A DNA stretch of 64,000 bases from Microlunatus phosphovorus NM-1 (GCF_000270245.1 NC_015635.1:620001-684000); one strand, 5' to 3'. Positions 41,207 to 50,458 are shown, numbered from the stretch's first letter. The notes: a model not told the origin generated them from the letters alone. A program made the numbers and translations.

Positions 41207-42421
41207 TCAGGGGCGATGCCCGAATTCTGCGGTGCCGACCGTCCAGGCACGAGCTTGTTCACTGAGGGTGAAGCCGAGACCTGGGCGGCCAGATATCCAC
41301 ATACGGCCGTCCCGGGTCTCCAAATGTTCGTTGAACAGCGGATCGAGCCAGTCGAAGTGCTCGACCCAGGGCTCGATCGGATAGGCCGCGGCGAGGTGAC
41401 AGTGGATCTCCATGGCGAAATGGGGCGCGATCTCCAGTTGCTTGGACTCGGCGAGCGCCGCAAGTCTGAGGAACTGGGTGATGCCGCCGATCCGGGGAGC
41501 GTCGGGCTGGACGATATCGGCGGCACCGACCTCGATCAGTCGGGCGTGTTCGGCGACGCTGGCCAACATCTCGCCGGTCGCAATCGGGGTGTCCAGCGCG
41601 CGGGCGAGAGCCGCGTGGCCCTCGGCGTCGTACGCGTCCAGTGGCTCCTCGATCCAGACCAGACCGAACTCCTCGAAGATCCGGCCCATCCGCATCGCCG
41701 TGGCGCGATCCCACTGCTGGTTGGCGTCGACCATCAGCGGCACGTCGTCGTCCAAGAACTCCCGGACCGCTGCGACCCGGGCGACGTCAAGGCGCCAGTC
41801 AGGCTGTCCGACCTTGAGCTTGATCGCACCGATGCCTTCGGCCAGCGAGGCGGCGGCATTCTCCTTGACCTGCTCGATCGGGGTGTGCAGGAAACCGCCC
41901 GAGGTGTTGTAGGTGCGCACCGAGTCGCGGTAGGAGCCGAGGAGCTTCGACAGCGGGAGCCCGGCCCGCTTCGCCTTCAGATCCCACAGGGCGACGTCGA
42001 AGGCGGCGATGGCCTGGGTGGCCAGCCCACTGCGTCCCACGGAGGCGCCGGCCCAGCACAGCTTCGTCCAGAGCTTGCCGATGTCGCTGGGGTCCTCCCC
42101 GACCAGCACCTCGGCGATCTCCTTGGCGTGGGCGAACTGGCCAGGGCCGCCGGCACGCTTGGAGTAGGAGAAGCCGACCCCGGTGCGGCCTTCGGAGGTC
42201 ACGACCTCGACGAACAAGAAGGCGACTTCGGTCATCGGCTTCTGCCGACCTGTCAGCACTTTGGCATCGCTGATCGGATCGGCCAGCGGCAGCGTGATCG
42301 AGGACAGCTTCAGGTGAGCGATCCGATCCAGTGTGGCAGCACCGGCGGAAGCGGCGATCACCGTCGCGTTCCCTGCTGACAAAGCGCTCTTCGCAGCGTC
42401 GGCACCGGCCGGTGCGGTCAT
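41207..42421 (-). CDS. Enolase-superfamily sugar-acid dehydratase (L-talarate/galactarate dehydratase-like)
   Basis: This 404-residue mandelate racemase/muconate lactonizing enzyme family member abstracts the proton alpha to a carboxylate and probably dehydrates an aldarate. The catalytic lysines are Lys201 and Lys203 in KLKVG. Metal ligands are Asp232 (DANQQW), Glu258 (WIEEP) and Glu284 (TGEM). The opposing base is probably His334 in IAPHFAMEIHCHLA. This K-x-K plus His set fits talarate/galactarate dehydratases. The N-terminal ~30 residues (Ala/Ser-rich) are extra. It may join the uronate pathway genes elsewhere in the window. Exact specificity needs assay. Confidence 0.88.
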   Translation of the reverse strand: MTAPAGADAAKSALSAGNATVIAASAGAATLDRIAHLKLSSITLPLADPISDAKVLTGRQKPMTEVAFLFVEVVTSEGRTGVGFSYSKRAGGPGQFAHAKEIAEVLVGEDPSDIGKLWTKLCWAGASVGRSGLATQAIAAFDVALWDLKAKRAGLPLSKLLGSYRDSVRTYNTSGGFLHTPIEQVKENAAASLAEGIGAIKLKVGQPDWRLDVARVAAVREFLDDDVPLMVDANQQWDRATAMRMGRIFEEFGLVWIEEPLDAYDAEGHAALARALDTPIATGEMLASVAEHARLIEVGAADIVQPDAPRIGGITQFLRLAALAESKQLEIAPHFAMEIHCHLAAAYPIEPWVEHFDWLDPLFNEHLETRDGRMWISGRPGLGFTLSEQARAWTVGTAEFGHRP

Positions 42422-42434
42422 CTCAAGTCCTCTC

Positions 42435-43943
42435 TCAAAGCACCTCGCCGAGCGGCAAGCTGACCACGAATCGAGTGTCGCCCGGCTGGCTCTGCACCGA
42501 CACCGTGCCGTGATGGGCCTCCACGACCGCGGTCACGATCGCCAGGCCGAGCCCCGTGCTGCCACCGGGTGCGGCTCCCGCCGTGCGAGCGCGGCTGCTG
42601 TCGGCGCGCGTGAATCGCTCGAACACCCGGTTCAGCATGTCAGGGGCGATGCCGGGACCGTCGTCGGCAACGGTGATGACGGCGTGATCAGCAGTGGTGC
42701 CCAACGAGACCTGTACGCGGGTGCCGGCCGGCGTGTGCGTACGGGCATTGGCCAGCAGGTTGGTGACCACCTGGTGCAGTCGGTAAGAATCCGCTTGGAC
42801 CTCGACGATCTCTTCCGGCAGTGCCAGCGACCAGTGGTGGTCCGGCCCGGCCACCCGGGCATCACTGACGGCGTCGATCAGCAGCACATTCAGGTCGGTG
42901 GGCTGGATGTCGAGTGCCGGGCCCGCATCCAGCCGGGCGAGCAGCAAGAGGTCCTCGACCAACGTCGACATCCGCTCGGCCTCGGATTCGACCCGAGACA
43001 TCGCGTACGCCGCGTCCGGGGGGATCGCCTCGCCGCTGCGCTGGGTCAGCTCGGCATACCCGCGGATCGCTGCCAGTGGGTTGCGCAGCTCATGGGAGGC
43101 ATCGGCGACGAACTGGCGCACCTTGGTCTCACTCGCCTGCCGCGCTGCCAGCGCGTCCTCCACGTTGTTGAGCATGTGGTTGAGGGCGAGTCCGACTCGC
43201 CCGACCTCGGACTGCGGATCGGTATCGGTTGGTGGCACCCGCACGGCGAGAGCCACCTCGCCCCGGTCCAACGGCAGCTGGGAGACCTGCTGGGCGGTGG
43301 CGGCTACGCGATTGAGCGGCCGCAGGCTGCGTTCGACCAGCGCCCGCCCGGCAAGCGCGGCAGCCCCGACGGCGACGATGGACAAGATGATCTCGACGGT
43401 GATCAGGTTTGCCAGTGCGGAGTCGACACCGGTCAGCGGCAGCCCCACGCCGACGATGACGCCGTCGCCCGGTGACCAGCTGACATAGCGGTAGCGGCCC
43501 AGTTCGGGGATGTCGATGGTGATCGGCCCAGGAGTGGTGGAGAGTCCGGCCAGCAGTTCCGCCGTCTGATCACTGGTCCACGTTGGTTTGGCGCGGCGTC
43601 CGCTCTCCAGCAGCACCGATCCGCGGGGGGCCTGGCCTTCGGCGTAGATCATGGACAGTGTGCCGACGGCCTGGCCAGGCAGTTCGATGCCTCGGGGCGC
43701 CTGACCTGGGCCGCCGTTCGCGAGCCCGATATCGCCCTGCATGATCCGGGCCTTGGCCGCGAGCACCTGCTTGTCCAACTGGCTGGTCAGCAGAGTTCGG
43801 GTGGCCAGTGCCGTGAACAGTGACAAGAGCACGGCGACCAGGGCGACCAGGGCGACCATGCGGAGCACGAGCTGGCGCGCCAGTGTGCCCCGGCCCAGGG
43901 ACGTCGGTGGTGGACCGGTTTCCAAAGACTCGACCGTGGACAT
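42435..43943 (-). CDS. Sensor histidine kinase
   Basis: This 502-residue membrane kinase has two helices (about 28-50 and 180-200) around an extracytoplasmic sensor loop. A HAMP linker follows, then a HisKA domain with His284 in FVADASHELRNPLAAIRGY. The ATPase domain carries the N box (NLLANARTHTP), G1 (VADDGPGI) and G2 (GSTGLGLAIV). It pairs with the response regulator 16 bp upstream in the same operon. The layout resembles MprB/TcrY/TrcS-type kinases of actinobacteria. The sensed signal is unknown. Confidence 0.93.
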   Translation of the reverse strand: MSTVESLETGPPPTSLGRGTLARQLVLRMVALVALVAVLLSLFTALATRTLLTSQLDKQVLAAKARIMQGDIGLANGGPGQAPRGIELPGQAVGTLSMIYAEGQAPRGSVLLESGRRAKPTWTSDQTAELLAGLSTTPGPITIDIPELGRYRYVSWSPGDGVIVGVGLPLTGVDSALANLITVEIILSIVAVGAAALAGRALVERSLRPLNRVAATAQQVSQLPLDRGEVALAVRVPPTDTDPQSEVGRVGLALNHMLNNVEDALAARQASETKVRQFVADASHELRNPLAAIRGYAELTQRSGEAIPPDAAYAMSRVESEAERMSTLVEDLLLLARLDAGPALDIQPTDLNVLLIDAVSDARVAGPDHHWSLALPEEIVEVQADSYRLHQVVTNLLANARTHTPAGTRVQVSLGTTADHAVITVADDGPGIAPDMLNRVFERFTRADSSRARTAGAAPGGSTGLGLAIVTAVVEAHHGTVSVQSQPGDTRFVVSLPLGEVL

Positions 43944-43959
43944 CAGGATCCGGTGATCA

Positions 43960-44706
43960 TCAAGAAGCCGGGCGCAAGACGTACCCTGCGCCGCGCATGG
44001 TGTGGATCATCGGGGCCCGGTTGGCGTCGATCTTCTTGCGGAGATAGGAGATGTAGAGCTCGACCACGTTGGCCTGACCGCCGAAGTCGTAGTTCCAGAC
44101 TCGGTCGAGGATCTGAGCCTTGCTCAACACTCGGCGGGGATTGCGCATCAGATAGCGCAGCAGCTCGAACTCGGTTGCGGTCAGCTGAATGGCGTCGCCG
44201 GCACGGGCGACCTCGTGGCTGTCTTCGTCCAAGGTGAGGTCGCCGACCACCAGCAGCGACTCACTACGGCCGGTCGCGGCACCGCTGCGGCGCAGCAGAG
44301 CCCGCAGCCGAGCGATGACCTCCTCCAGGCTGAACGGCTTGGTCACGTAGTCGTCGCCCCCGGCCGTGAGTCCGCTGATCCGGTCAGCCACGGCGTCCTT
44401 GGCGGTCAGGAAGATCACTGGAACGTCCGGATCCTCGGCCCGAACCCGCCGCATCACCTCGAGTCCGTCGAAGTCCGGCAACATCATGTCGAGCACGATG
44501 GCATCGGGGCGTACCTCGCGGGCCGCCTTGACAGCCTCGCTGCCCGAGGCCGCGGTGGAGACCTGCCAGCCTTCGTAGCGCATGGCCATGGACAGCAGTT
44601 CGGTCAGACTGCTCTCATCGTCGACCGCGAGGATCCGGATGGCAGTGCCATCGGGCCGAGTGATCGGAGCGGGTGAGGTCTGGGTGCGGCTCATGCTGTT
44701 CATCAT
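43960..44706 (-). CDS. OmpR/PhoB-family response regulator
   Basis: This 248-residue regulator has a receiver domain with the acidic pair VDDE and the phospho-acceptor Asp73 (IVLDMMLPDFDG), plus the conserved Lys in YVTKPF. The C-terminal winged helix contains LTATEFELLRYLMRNPRRVLS and VVELYISYLRKKID. It precedes its kinase by 16 bp. Three GTGACAAC-type boxes upstream (44722-44760) are candidate self-regulation sites. ATG at 44706 has GGGGGTGG in front of it. Confidence 0.94.
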   Translation of the reverse strand: MMNSMSRTQTSPAPITRPDGTAIRILAVDDESSLTELLSMAMRYEGWQVSTAASGSEAVKAAREVRPDAIVLDMMLPDFDGLEVMRRVRAEDPDVPVIFLTAKDAVADRISGLTAGGDDYVTKPFSLEEVIARLRALLRRSGAATGRSESLLVVGDLTLDEDSHEVARAGDAIQLTATEFELLRYLMRNPRRVLSKAQILDRVWNYDFGGQANVVELYISYLRKKIDANRAPMIHTMRGAGYVLRPAS

Positions 44707-44721
44707 GGCGGAGCCACCCCC

Positions 44722-44760
44722 GTGACAACTATGTGTTTACTGTGACAACCCTGTGAAAAC
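44722..44760. promoter_or_regulatory. GTGACAAC direct repeats upstream of the two-component operon
   Basis: GTGACAAC at 44722, GTGACAAC at 44742 and GTGAAAAC at 44753 lie 16-54 bp before the regulator start, spaced by 20 and 11 bp. Direct repeats about one or two turns apart are typical OmpR/PhoP-family sites, so autoregulation is plausible. Confidence 0.5.
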
Positions 44761-44773
44761 CGACGCGGAAACG

Positions 44774-44815
44774 CCACCGGCCCCGATGACCGTACGAACG
44801 GTCCGGGGCCGGTGG
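44774..44815. terminator. Strong hairpin terminator after the DoxX gene
   Basis: CCACCGGCCCCG at 44774-44785 pairs with CGGGGCCGGTGG at 44804-44815, with a further GACCGT/ACGGTC inner stem. No long T-run follows on either strand, as is common in high-GC actinobacteria. It lies 58 bp beyond the DoxX stop. Confidence 0.75.
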
Positions 44816-44872
44816 GTTCTGGGGGAACGAGTTCGGCGTCCGGGTGTCACAGGAGGACACCCCGGCAGTGGC

Positions 44873-45406
44873 TCACCAGGTTGAGGACGAGGCGCTCACC
44901 ATCGAGGGAGAGTTCGTGGACGAGGAGGTGGTGCCGGTCGCGGTGTCGTCGTCCTCCGCCTCGGCGTCCTTCGGGCGACGGAACAGGCGATCGATAGCCG
45001 CGCGGCCAGGCCCGAAGGCCACCAGGACCAGGGCCAGCAGCCCGAGAGTCACGTTGTACTCCCAGCCACCGACATAGGTGCCGGCCTGATCGAGCAGGTT
45101 CGGTCCGCGCCAGTAGTTGGTGTAGGAGATCGACAGCGCCTGCTGGACCAGAGCCAGCAGAGCAACGATCCGGGTCAGGGCGCCGAGGATCAAGAAGATG
45201 CCGCCGACGAGCTCCAGGATGGTGACCCCCCAGCTGGCGTAGATCGGGTACGGCACCGCAAACTGGCCGAGGTAGTCGACATATTTCGTCACACCATCGG
45301 GCGTCAACAGCCACCGAGTGAAGCCGTGCCAGAACATGAGTCCGCCGAGACCGATGCGGATCAGCAGCAGGGTGATGTCGTGGAGAACCTGAGTGAAGGC
45401 ATTCAT
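44873..45406 (-). CDS. DoxX-family membrane protein
   Basis: This 177-residue protein has four predicted membrane helices and the DoxX pattern LLLIRIGLGGLMFWHGFTRWL and ILELVGGIFLILGALTRI. The C-terminal ~35 residues are hydrophilic and Asp/Ser/Thr-rich. Family members contribute to thiol or redox homeostasis or act as quinone-related membrane subunits, but most are uncharacterised. It is monocistronic, followed by a strong hairpin. Confidence 0.87.
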   Translation of the reverse strand: MNAFTQVLHDITLLLIRIGLGGLMFWHGFTRWLLTPDGVTKYVDYLGQFAVPYPIYASWGVTILELVGGIFLILGALTRIVALLALVQQALSISYTNYWRGPNLLDQAGTYVGGWEYNVTLGLLALVLVAFGPGRAAIDRLFRRPKDAEAEDDDTATGTTSSSTNSPSMVSASSSTW

Positions 45407-45538
45407 GGCGCTGTCTTTCCTTCGAGATCGATGCTGGCGCTTACGCTACGCACCCTGATGCCGGATTCCGGGGCACCACGCCGTCCGCCACGCCGACCCT
45501 GCTGAAGGTGATCACGCCGGCCTGCTTAGGTTCTGGAT

Positions 45539-46722
45539 ATGGAGGATGCGCGCGGCCCGATCCAGCCCACTCGTGATGCCGCGGTCCTGCGCCGCCCTGC
45601 CTCGCGCGGAGCCATCACCGGAGGCCTGTGGGCACTGCGCCGCCGGATCAACCGAGAAGTCAGCGTGCCCGAGGCATGGCAGCGCCTGAACGATGCCGGC
45701 AATATCCACAACCTCCGCCTCGCTGCGGGGCTGGTCGACGGCGGGTACGTCTCCGAGCTGCCGTTCCTGGACAGCGACGTCTACAAATGGCTCGAAGCGG
45801 TCGGGTGGGTCCTGGCGGATCCTGAGCTGGATCCGGCGAGCGCCGGCCGGCTGCGTACGCTGCTGGCCGAGAGCGAGCTGCTGCTCCGGGCGGCGCAGCA
45901 GGACGACGGCTACCTCGACTCCTACTTCCAGGTCGAGTTCCCCGGCGAACGCTTCGTCCAGCTCCACTGGGGGCACGAGCTCTACTGCGCCGGCCACCTG
46001 ATCCAGGCCGCCGTCGCGGTGCGTCGCACCACCGGGGACGAAGGCCTGCTCGAGGTAGCGCGCCGGGTCGCCGATTTGGTCGTCCGCAGCTTCGGCGCCG
46101 GGTCGGGCCAGGACGAGTCGAACCAGGCAGGGCCGGACCAGATCGACGGCATCTGCGGTCACCCCGAGATCGAGACTGCCCTGGTCGAGTTGTACCGGGA
46201 GACGGGGGAGCCGGCCTACCTGCAGACCGCTGCCTACTTCATCGACCGCCGCGGGCACGGCCTGCTCGGCGCAGGTCGCTTCGGCGCCCAGTACTGGCAG
46301 GATCACCGACCTGTACGCGAGGCCGAGGGGGTGGCTGGCCATGCGGTTCGCCAGCTCTATCTGCTCGCCGGCGTGGCCGATCTGTACGCCGAGACCGGCG
46401 ACGTCAGCTGGCGAACGGCGGCCGAGCGGCTGTGGACCGAGATGGTCGCCACCAAGACCTACCTGACCGGCGGTGTCGGTGCGCACCATTCCGACGAGGC
46501 GTTCGGGGACCCGTACGAGCTGCCGAATGAACGCAGCTATTGCGAGACGTGTGCCGCCATCGCCTCGATCATGCTCTGCCAGCGGCTGCTGCTGATCACC
46601 GGCGAGGCGAAGTATGCCGACCTGCTCGAACGCACGCTCTACAACGCGTTCCTCGCCGGCATCTCGCTGGATGGGCAGCGCTACAGCTATGCCAACCCCT
46701 TACAGGTGCGCGACGACCACCT
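45539..46722 (+). pseudogene. GH127 beta-L-arabinofuranosidase-like gene, 3' end lost
   Basis: The first ~395 codons encode the N-terminal (alpha/alpha)6 barrel of a GH127/DUF1680 enzyme. Blocks include DSDVYKWLEAVGWVL, DGYLDSYFQ, LHWGHELYCAGHLIQAA, GHAVRQLYLLAGVADL, YLTGGVGAHHSDEAFG and ERSYCETCAAIASIML. After RYSYANPLQVRDDH, where family members continue to a cysteine-rich CCPPN region and the C-terminal beta domain, the frame runs into antisense permease sequence. About 240 residues, including the cysteine/metal active-site part, are missing. The gene is therefore inactive or mis-joined. AT 5' the start at 45539 is plausible. Confidence 0.8.
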
Positions 46723-47464
46723 CGGCAATGCTCAGGGTGTTCAACGAGCTGGACAGCAGAACGACGCCGACGGCGGCGAGCAGGATCAGCAGCCATACCA
46801 CCGACACCGACTCCCAAGACCGTCCCTGCAGCGAACCGGCGGCCCAGAACCGAAGCTTGTCGAAGGTGGTCGGGTGGGCGAGGCTGATGGCCTGGCTCAC
46901 GCCGGAGAGCACGGCACCGATCGCCACACCACTCAGCACCAGCTTGGCCGGGGTGCCGGCGCCCGGACCGGTGGTGCCGAGCACATACACCACGAACGCC
47001 GCGACACCGGCGCCGGCGATGCCCCAGGCGACCTGCCCGGTCACGCTGGTGGCGCTGAAGAAGGCTGAGCCCACCACGATGAAGAAGAAGGAACCGGCGC
47101 TCACTCCCAGCAGCCCGGGATCGGCGAGCGGATTTCGGGTGAGCGCCTGCATGACCACACCGGACAACGCCAGGGCCAGTCCGACCAGCACGGCCAACAC
47201 GGTGCGCGGCAGGCGGAAGTCGCGAACCAGCAGTTCGGTCGTCGTCTGGCCGTCGCCGGTTACCGCGTCGATGACCTCGCGGGCTGAGATGGACCCAGAG
47301 CCGACGAACAGGCTGAGTGTGAACGCCCCGATCAGCACAACCAGACCGATCGCTATGGCGAGCACGTTGCGGCCGGCGCTCGGATCGCCGAGCACGACCT
47401 CGGTCGTCTCGCCCTCCTCGGTCGAGGAGATCCTGTCGACCTTCAGCTGGTCGCCGCCTGTCAC
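46700..47464 (-). pseudogene. FecCD-type iron-siderophore ABC permease, 3' end lost
   Basis: The 254-codon frame encodes the N-terminal three quarters of a FecCD/BtuC permease, about nine of the usual ~10 or more helices. Family blocks are DFRLPRTVLAVLVGLALALSG, GVVMQALTRNPLADPGLLGV and FWAAGSLQGRSW. Homologues continue ~80-90 residues beyond LNTLS, but here the sequence becomes IAEVVVAHL and stops inside the GH127 remnant. An IdeR box overlaps the start region (47465-47485). No binding protein or ATPase gene is adjacent, so the rest of the transporter appears to be lost with the same deletion. Confidence 0.8.
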
Positions 47465-47485
47465 GATGGGCAGCCTAACCTAAAT
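47465..47485 (-). promoter_or_regulatory. IdeR/DtxR iron box upstream of the permease remnant
   Basis: Read on the minus strand, TTAGGTTAGGCTGCCC matches the first twelve positions of the IdeR/DtxR consensus TTAGGTTAGSCTAACCTAA. It lies directly before the GTG start, consistent with iron-dependent repression of the former siderophore importer. Confidence 0.75.
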
Positions 47486-47562
47486 TGCCCCTTTGTCGCC
47501 GTGCGGACGACCCAGCTGACCGGTTCCGGTCCAATCACCCGGTGTTGCCGGCCTGGTGTTGA

Positions 47563-47595
47563 GAAGGATCTGGTGCATCTCGCATCAGATCTTTC
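47563..47595. promoter_or_regulatory. Palindrome upstream of the ArsR-like regulator
   Basis: GAAGGATCTGGTGC and GCATCAGATCTTTC form a 14-bp inverted repeat with two mismatches around a 5-base spacer, 113 bp upstream of the regulator start. It may be the regulator's operator or part of its leader. Confidence 0.4.
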
Positions 47596-47707
47596 ACACG
47601 GTTCGTCCGCTCTTTCCAAGCGAGTCCGCCGATTGCCGTTGGTGGCCACCGAGCTTGGCGATCCAGGCGAGCTGCTGATGAGAGGAATCTTTCGATTGAG
47701 TTCTTTC

Positions 47708-48304
47708 ATGGCTGCAGATGACAATCTCTATGGCGACATCGAGCTTGATGCCCACGGCATGCGGGCCCTTGCCCACCCCACACGGCTCGCCATCTTGCTC
47801 CGGCTGCAGCGGCATGGTCCCGACACGGCGACGGGTCTATCGGCGCACGTGGGTGTGAGCCCCTCGGTGGCCAGCTGGCACCTGCGTCATCTTGCTGAAC
47901 ACCGGCTGGTGAAGGACGCAGCCCGGCAGGGACCGGGTCGCCAACGGTGGTGGGAGGCCGTCAGCGGATTCCGTTTCACGGCCGTCGACGACGACTCGGC
48001 CGATGCCGCCCGGGCGCTGACCGGGGTCTTGGAACAGCTTGATGGAGATCTCCCTGGGCGCTGGCGGGCCGAGGTCGAACCCCACCTGGAGCCCACCTGG
48101 CGCAGACTGTCCGGACGCGCCAGCACTCTCATCGCGGTGACACCTGCGGAGCTGGAGTCGATCGGGCTCGCGATCGAGAGACTCCTCGCCCCGTACGTGC
48201 TGCGACGTGATGCATCGGCAGATGAGTGGCCGGCTGACACTCGAGACGTCCGGATCTTGCGCTACACCATGCCTGAGCTTGAGTCTGACTCCGAGCAGTC
48301 GTGA
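47708..48304 (+). CDS. ArsR-like winged-helix transcriptional regulator
   Basis: This 198-residue regulator has an N-terminal winged helix (residues ~12-85) with MRALAHPTRLAILLRLQ and the recognition region ATGLSAHVGVSPSVASWHLRHLAEHRLV. The C-terminal ~110 residues form a ligand or dimerisation domain. Its stop overlaps the next gene's GTG (GTGA), so it is coupled to the MFS exporter and probably controls it. The start is uncertain: ATG 47708 gives a compact N-terminus, ATG 47678 adds ten residues, and neither has a clear ribosome site. Confidence 0.85.
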   Translation: MAADDNLYGDIELDAHGMRALAHPTRLAILLRLQRHGPDTATGLSAHVGVSPSVASWHLRHLAEHRLVKDAARQGPGRQRWWEAVSGFRFTAVDDDSADAARALTGVLEQLDGDLPGRWRAEVEPHLEPTWRRLSGRASTLIAVTPAELESIGLAIERLLAPYVLRRDASADEWPADTRDVRILRYTMPELESDSEQS

Positions 48305-49563
48305 CTCGTGCTGCCGCTCCTCGGCGGCTCTGGCGCGACCGGCGTTTCACCACCTACTGGGCGGGCGACGCGGTCTCGACGATGGGCGATCGGATCTCGG
48401 AGCTGGCGCTGCCGCTGATCGCGGTAAGCATGCTGCAGGCCAGTGCCATCCAGGTCGGGCTCCTGGTCGCCGCCGTCTGGGCGCCGAATCTGCTGTCGGT
48501 GGTCGTCGGGGCATGGGTCGAGCACCGGCCGAGCAAGAAGCGGCTGATGGTGATCGCCAACCTGATCCAGGCAGCAGCGATCGCAAGCCTGCCGATCACC
48601 TACCTGGTCGCGGAGGTGACCATGGCACAGCTGTATGCCGTAGCACTGGTTCAGGGTGCCGGCGGTGTGCTATTCGCGACCTCCAGCCAGCCATTCTTCG
48701 TACGACTGGTGCCCAAGAGCGCCTATGTCGAAGCCAACTCGCTGCTGAGTGGGAGCCGTTCGGCGTCGTTCATCGTCGGTCCCGCGCTGGGCGGCACATT
48801 GATTCAGGCTCTGACGGCACCGATTGCGATGGTCATCGACGCCGTGTCGTTCCTGGTTTCTGCATGCGCGATCAGAAGTGTGCACGTCGACGAGAGCCCG
48901 GTTGGCACCCAGGACGCGGGGTCGCTGGTGCGACGCATCCGATCTGGTCTGCAGTTCGTTGTTCGTCAGCCCTACCTGTGGCCAGCACTCAGGTGCGTGA
49001 CGACCTGCGACTTCTTCTCCTTCATCCTCTTCGCAGTGCTGATCTTGTTCGCCAGTCGGCATCTGGGCCTGTCGCCCGGCGCGATCGGGCTTGCCTTCGG
49101 GGTTGGCGCCGTCGGCGGTCTTCTCGGCGCGACCCTGGCAGCCCCGCTGGCACGGCGGATCGGCACCGGTGTCACGATCGCCGTCGGCTCGGTGGCGTTC
49201 AGCGCACCGTTCCTGTTTCTCCCGTTGATCTCCGGATCAACCGTGACCAAATGTGCGGCCCTAGCCTCGGTTCAGTTCGTCAGCTCAGCCGGCGTCATGT
49301 TGTTCGACATCAATCTCAACTCCGTCCAGACCGCGGTGATCCCGGACGGCATGCGAAGCCGAGTCACGGGTGTGTTCGGCACCATCAACTACGGAATCCG
49401 TCCGCTGGGTGCGGCGATCGGTGGCGGGCTCGCCCAGCTCGTCGGTCTGGGCCCCGTCATCGCGATCTCTGCGGTTGGCGGCTCATTGGCGTTCCTCTGG
49501 CTGCTGGGCACGCCGGTGCTGCGAGTACGGGAGGTCGACGACCTCGACCCGGCGGAGGCTTGA
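48301..49563 (+). CDS. MFS exporter, DHA3/EntS-like
   Basis: This 420-residue 12-helix major facilitator protein begins RRLWRDRRFTTYWAGDAVSTMGDRISELALPL, the N-terminus usual for DHA3-type macrolide or enterobactin exporters. It contains FFVRLVPKSAYVEANSLLSGSRSAS, typical of that group. The GTG start overlaps the regulator stop by four bases. Likely exports a drug or siderophore under control of the ArsR-like protein. Confidence 0.9.
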   Translation: MTRAAAPRRLWRDRRFTTYWAGDAVSTMGDRISELALPLIAVSMLQASAIQVGLLVAAVWAPNLLSVVVGAWVEHRPSKKRLMVIANLIQAAAIASLPITYLVAEVTMAQLYAVALVQGAGGVLFATSSQPFFVRLVPKSAYVEANSLLSGSRSASFIVGPALGGTLIQALTAPIAMVIDAVSFLVSACAIRSVHVDESPVGTQDAGSLVRRIRSGLQFVVRQPYLWPALRCVTTCDFFSFILFAVLILFASRHLGLSPGAIGLAFGVGAVGGLLGATLAAPLARRIGTGVTIAVGSVAFSAPFLFLPLISGSTVTKCAALASVQFVSSAGVMLFDINLNSVQTAVIPDGMRSRVTGVFGTINYGIRPLGAAIGGGLAQLVGLGPVIAISAVGGSLAFLWLLGTPVLRVREVDDLDPAEA

Positions 49564-49592
49564 GCTGGGTCACGTCGGAGACGTCTTCTGGG

Positions 49593-49612
49593 CGTTCCCG
49601 CGGGAACGTTTC
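49593..49612. repeat. 20-bp direct repeat with palindrome CGTTCCCGCGGGAACG, copy 1
   Basis: CGTTCCCGCGGGAACGTTTC contains a perfect 16-bp palindrome. The identical 20 bases recur at 50600-50619, and the GNAT and MazG-like genes lie between. Just after this copy there are short CTCAGGAACC repeats. Confidence 0.85.
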
Positions 49613-49641
49613 CTCAGGTTCTCTCAGGAACCCGGTCTGTC

Positions 49642-50082
49642 TCAGGAACCAGGTCTGGCCAGATAGGCAGTCTTTGCATCGGGGTCAAATCCGCGGCTTC
49701 GGTAGAAGGCATGCGTCGATGGCCGCTTGGAACCGGTCATCAGCATCGCCTTGTAGCACCCTGCTGCCCATGCCTGTTCGAGCGTCGTTGCCATGATCTT
49801 CTTCCCGAGTCCCGTGCCGCGTCGATCCTCGTCGACCACGACGTTCTCGATGACGGCATAGGGAGCGGCACGTCGCGACAGGTTCGGTATCACATTGAGA
49901 TATGTGGTGGCGACGACCTCACCGTCGACCTCGAGCAGCAGCAGCCTCAAGTTGGGTGCCGAGAGGATCGCTTCAAATGCGACCCGGTCCGATCCATCGG
50001 TCAGGATCGGATCATCGGGGTTCAGTTGGCGGTAGAGCCGCATCACTGCCTCGAAGTCTCCAGGTGCGGCATCCCTGATCAC
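49642..50082 (-). CDS. GNAT-family N-acetyltransferase
   Basis: This 146-residue acetyl-CoA-dependent transferase starts VIRDAAPGDFEAVMRLYRQLN. The acetyl-CoA loop is DEDRRGTGLGKKIM (R/Q-x-x-G-x-G/A). A C-terminal YRSRGFD is characteristic. GTG at 50082 gives the canonical start. It is followed upstream by the MazG-like gene (67 bp apart, same strand). The acceptor could be an antibiotic, a protein N-terminus or a small amine. Confidence 0.9.
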   Translation of the reverse strand: MIRDAAPGDFEAVMRLYRQLNPDDPILTDGSDRVAFEAILSAPNLRLLLLEVDGEVVATTYLNVIPNLSRRAAPYAVIENVVVDEDRRGTGLGKKIMATTLEQAWAAGCYKAMLMTGSKRPSTHAFYRSRGFDPDAKTAYLARPGS

Positions 50083-50149
50083 AGCCGTAACGCTACCTAT
50101 CGACTGCACTCTCGGGTTGCGCGCCGTCTGCGTGAGGTAGGCCCTCGCC

Positions 50150-50458
50150 TCAATCGGATGGGTAGGCCAGCCACTTACGGCTGAACGCGACGTCAAGGTC
50201 GACCTCAAACCGCTGGGCGATCAGCAGTGCGTGCCCGATCACATCAGTGAGTTCGTCCTCGAACTGGGACCGTGCCTCCGAAGCGGATCGGCCCCGGTCG
50301 CGTGTCCTGCCCGTCAACGCGAGATACGCCGGGGTCAGTTCGCCGAGCTCCTCTTGCAGTTTGAGCATGAGCCAGTCGTCGCTCTGATCGATGTTGTACC
50401 GATCCGCGTAGTGCGTTGAGACGGCAGTGAGGTCCTCACTGAGGTTGGCAAGGTCCAC
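50150..50458 (-). CDS. MazG-like nucleotide pyrophosphohydrolase
   Basis: This 102-residue all-alpha NTP-PPase fold has KLQEELGELTPAYL and FEDELTDVIGHALLIA, giving the EExxE...ExxD metal set of MazG-like proteins. It may hydrolyse non-canonical or excess nucleoside triphosphates. GTG at 50458 follows AAAGGA. It is upstream of the GNAT gene on the same strand, and both sit between two copies of a 20-bp direct repeat, which hints that they move or were acquired as a unit. Confidence 0.87.
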   Translation of the reverse strand: MDLANLSEDLTAVSTHYADRYNIDQSDDWLMLKLQEELGELTPAYLALTGRTRDRGRSASEARSQFEDELTDVIGHALLIAQRFEVDLDVAFSRKWLAYPSD

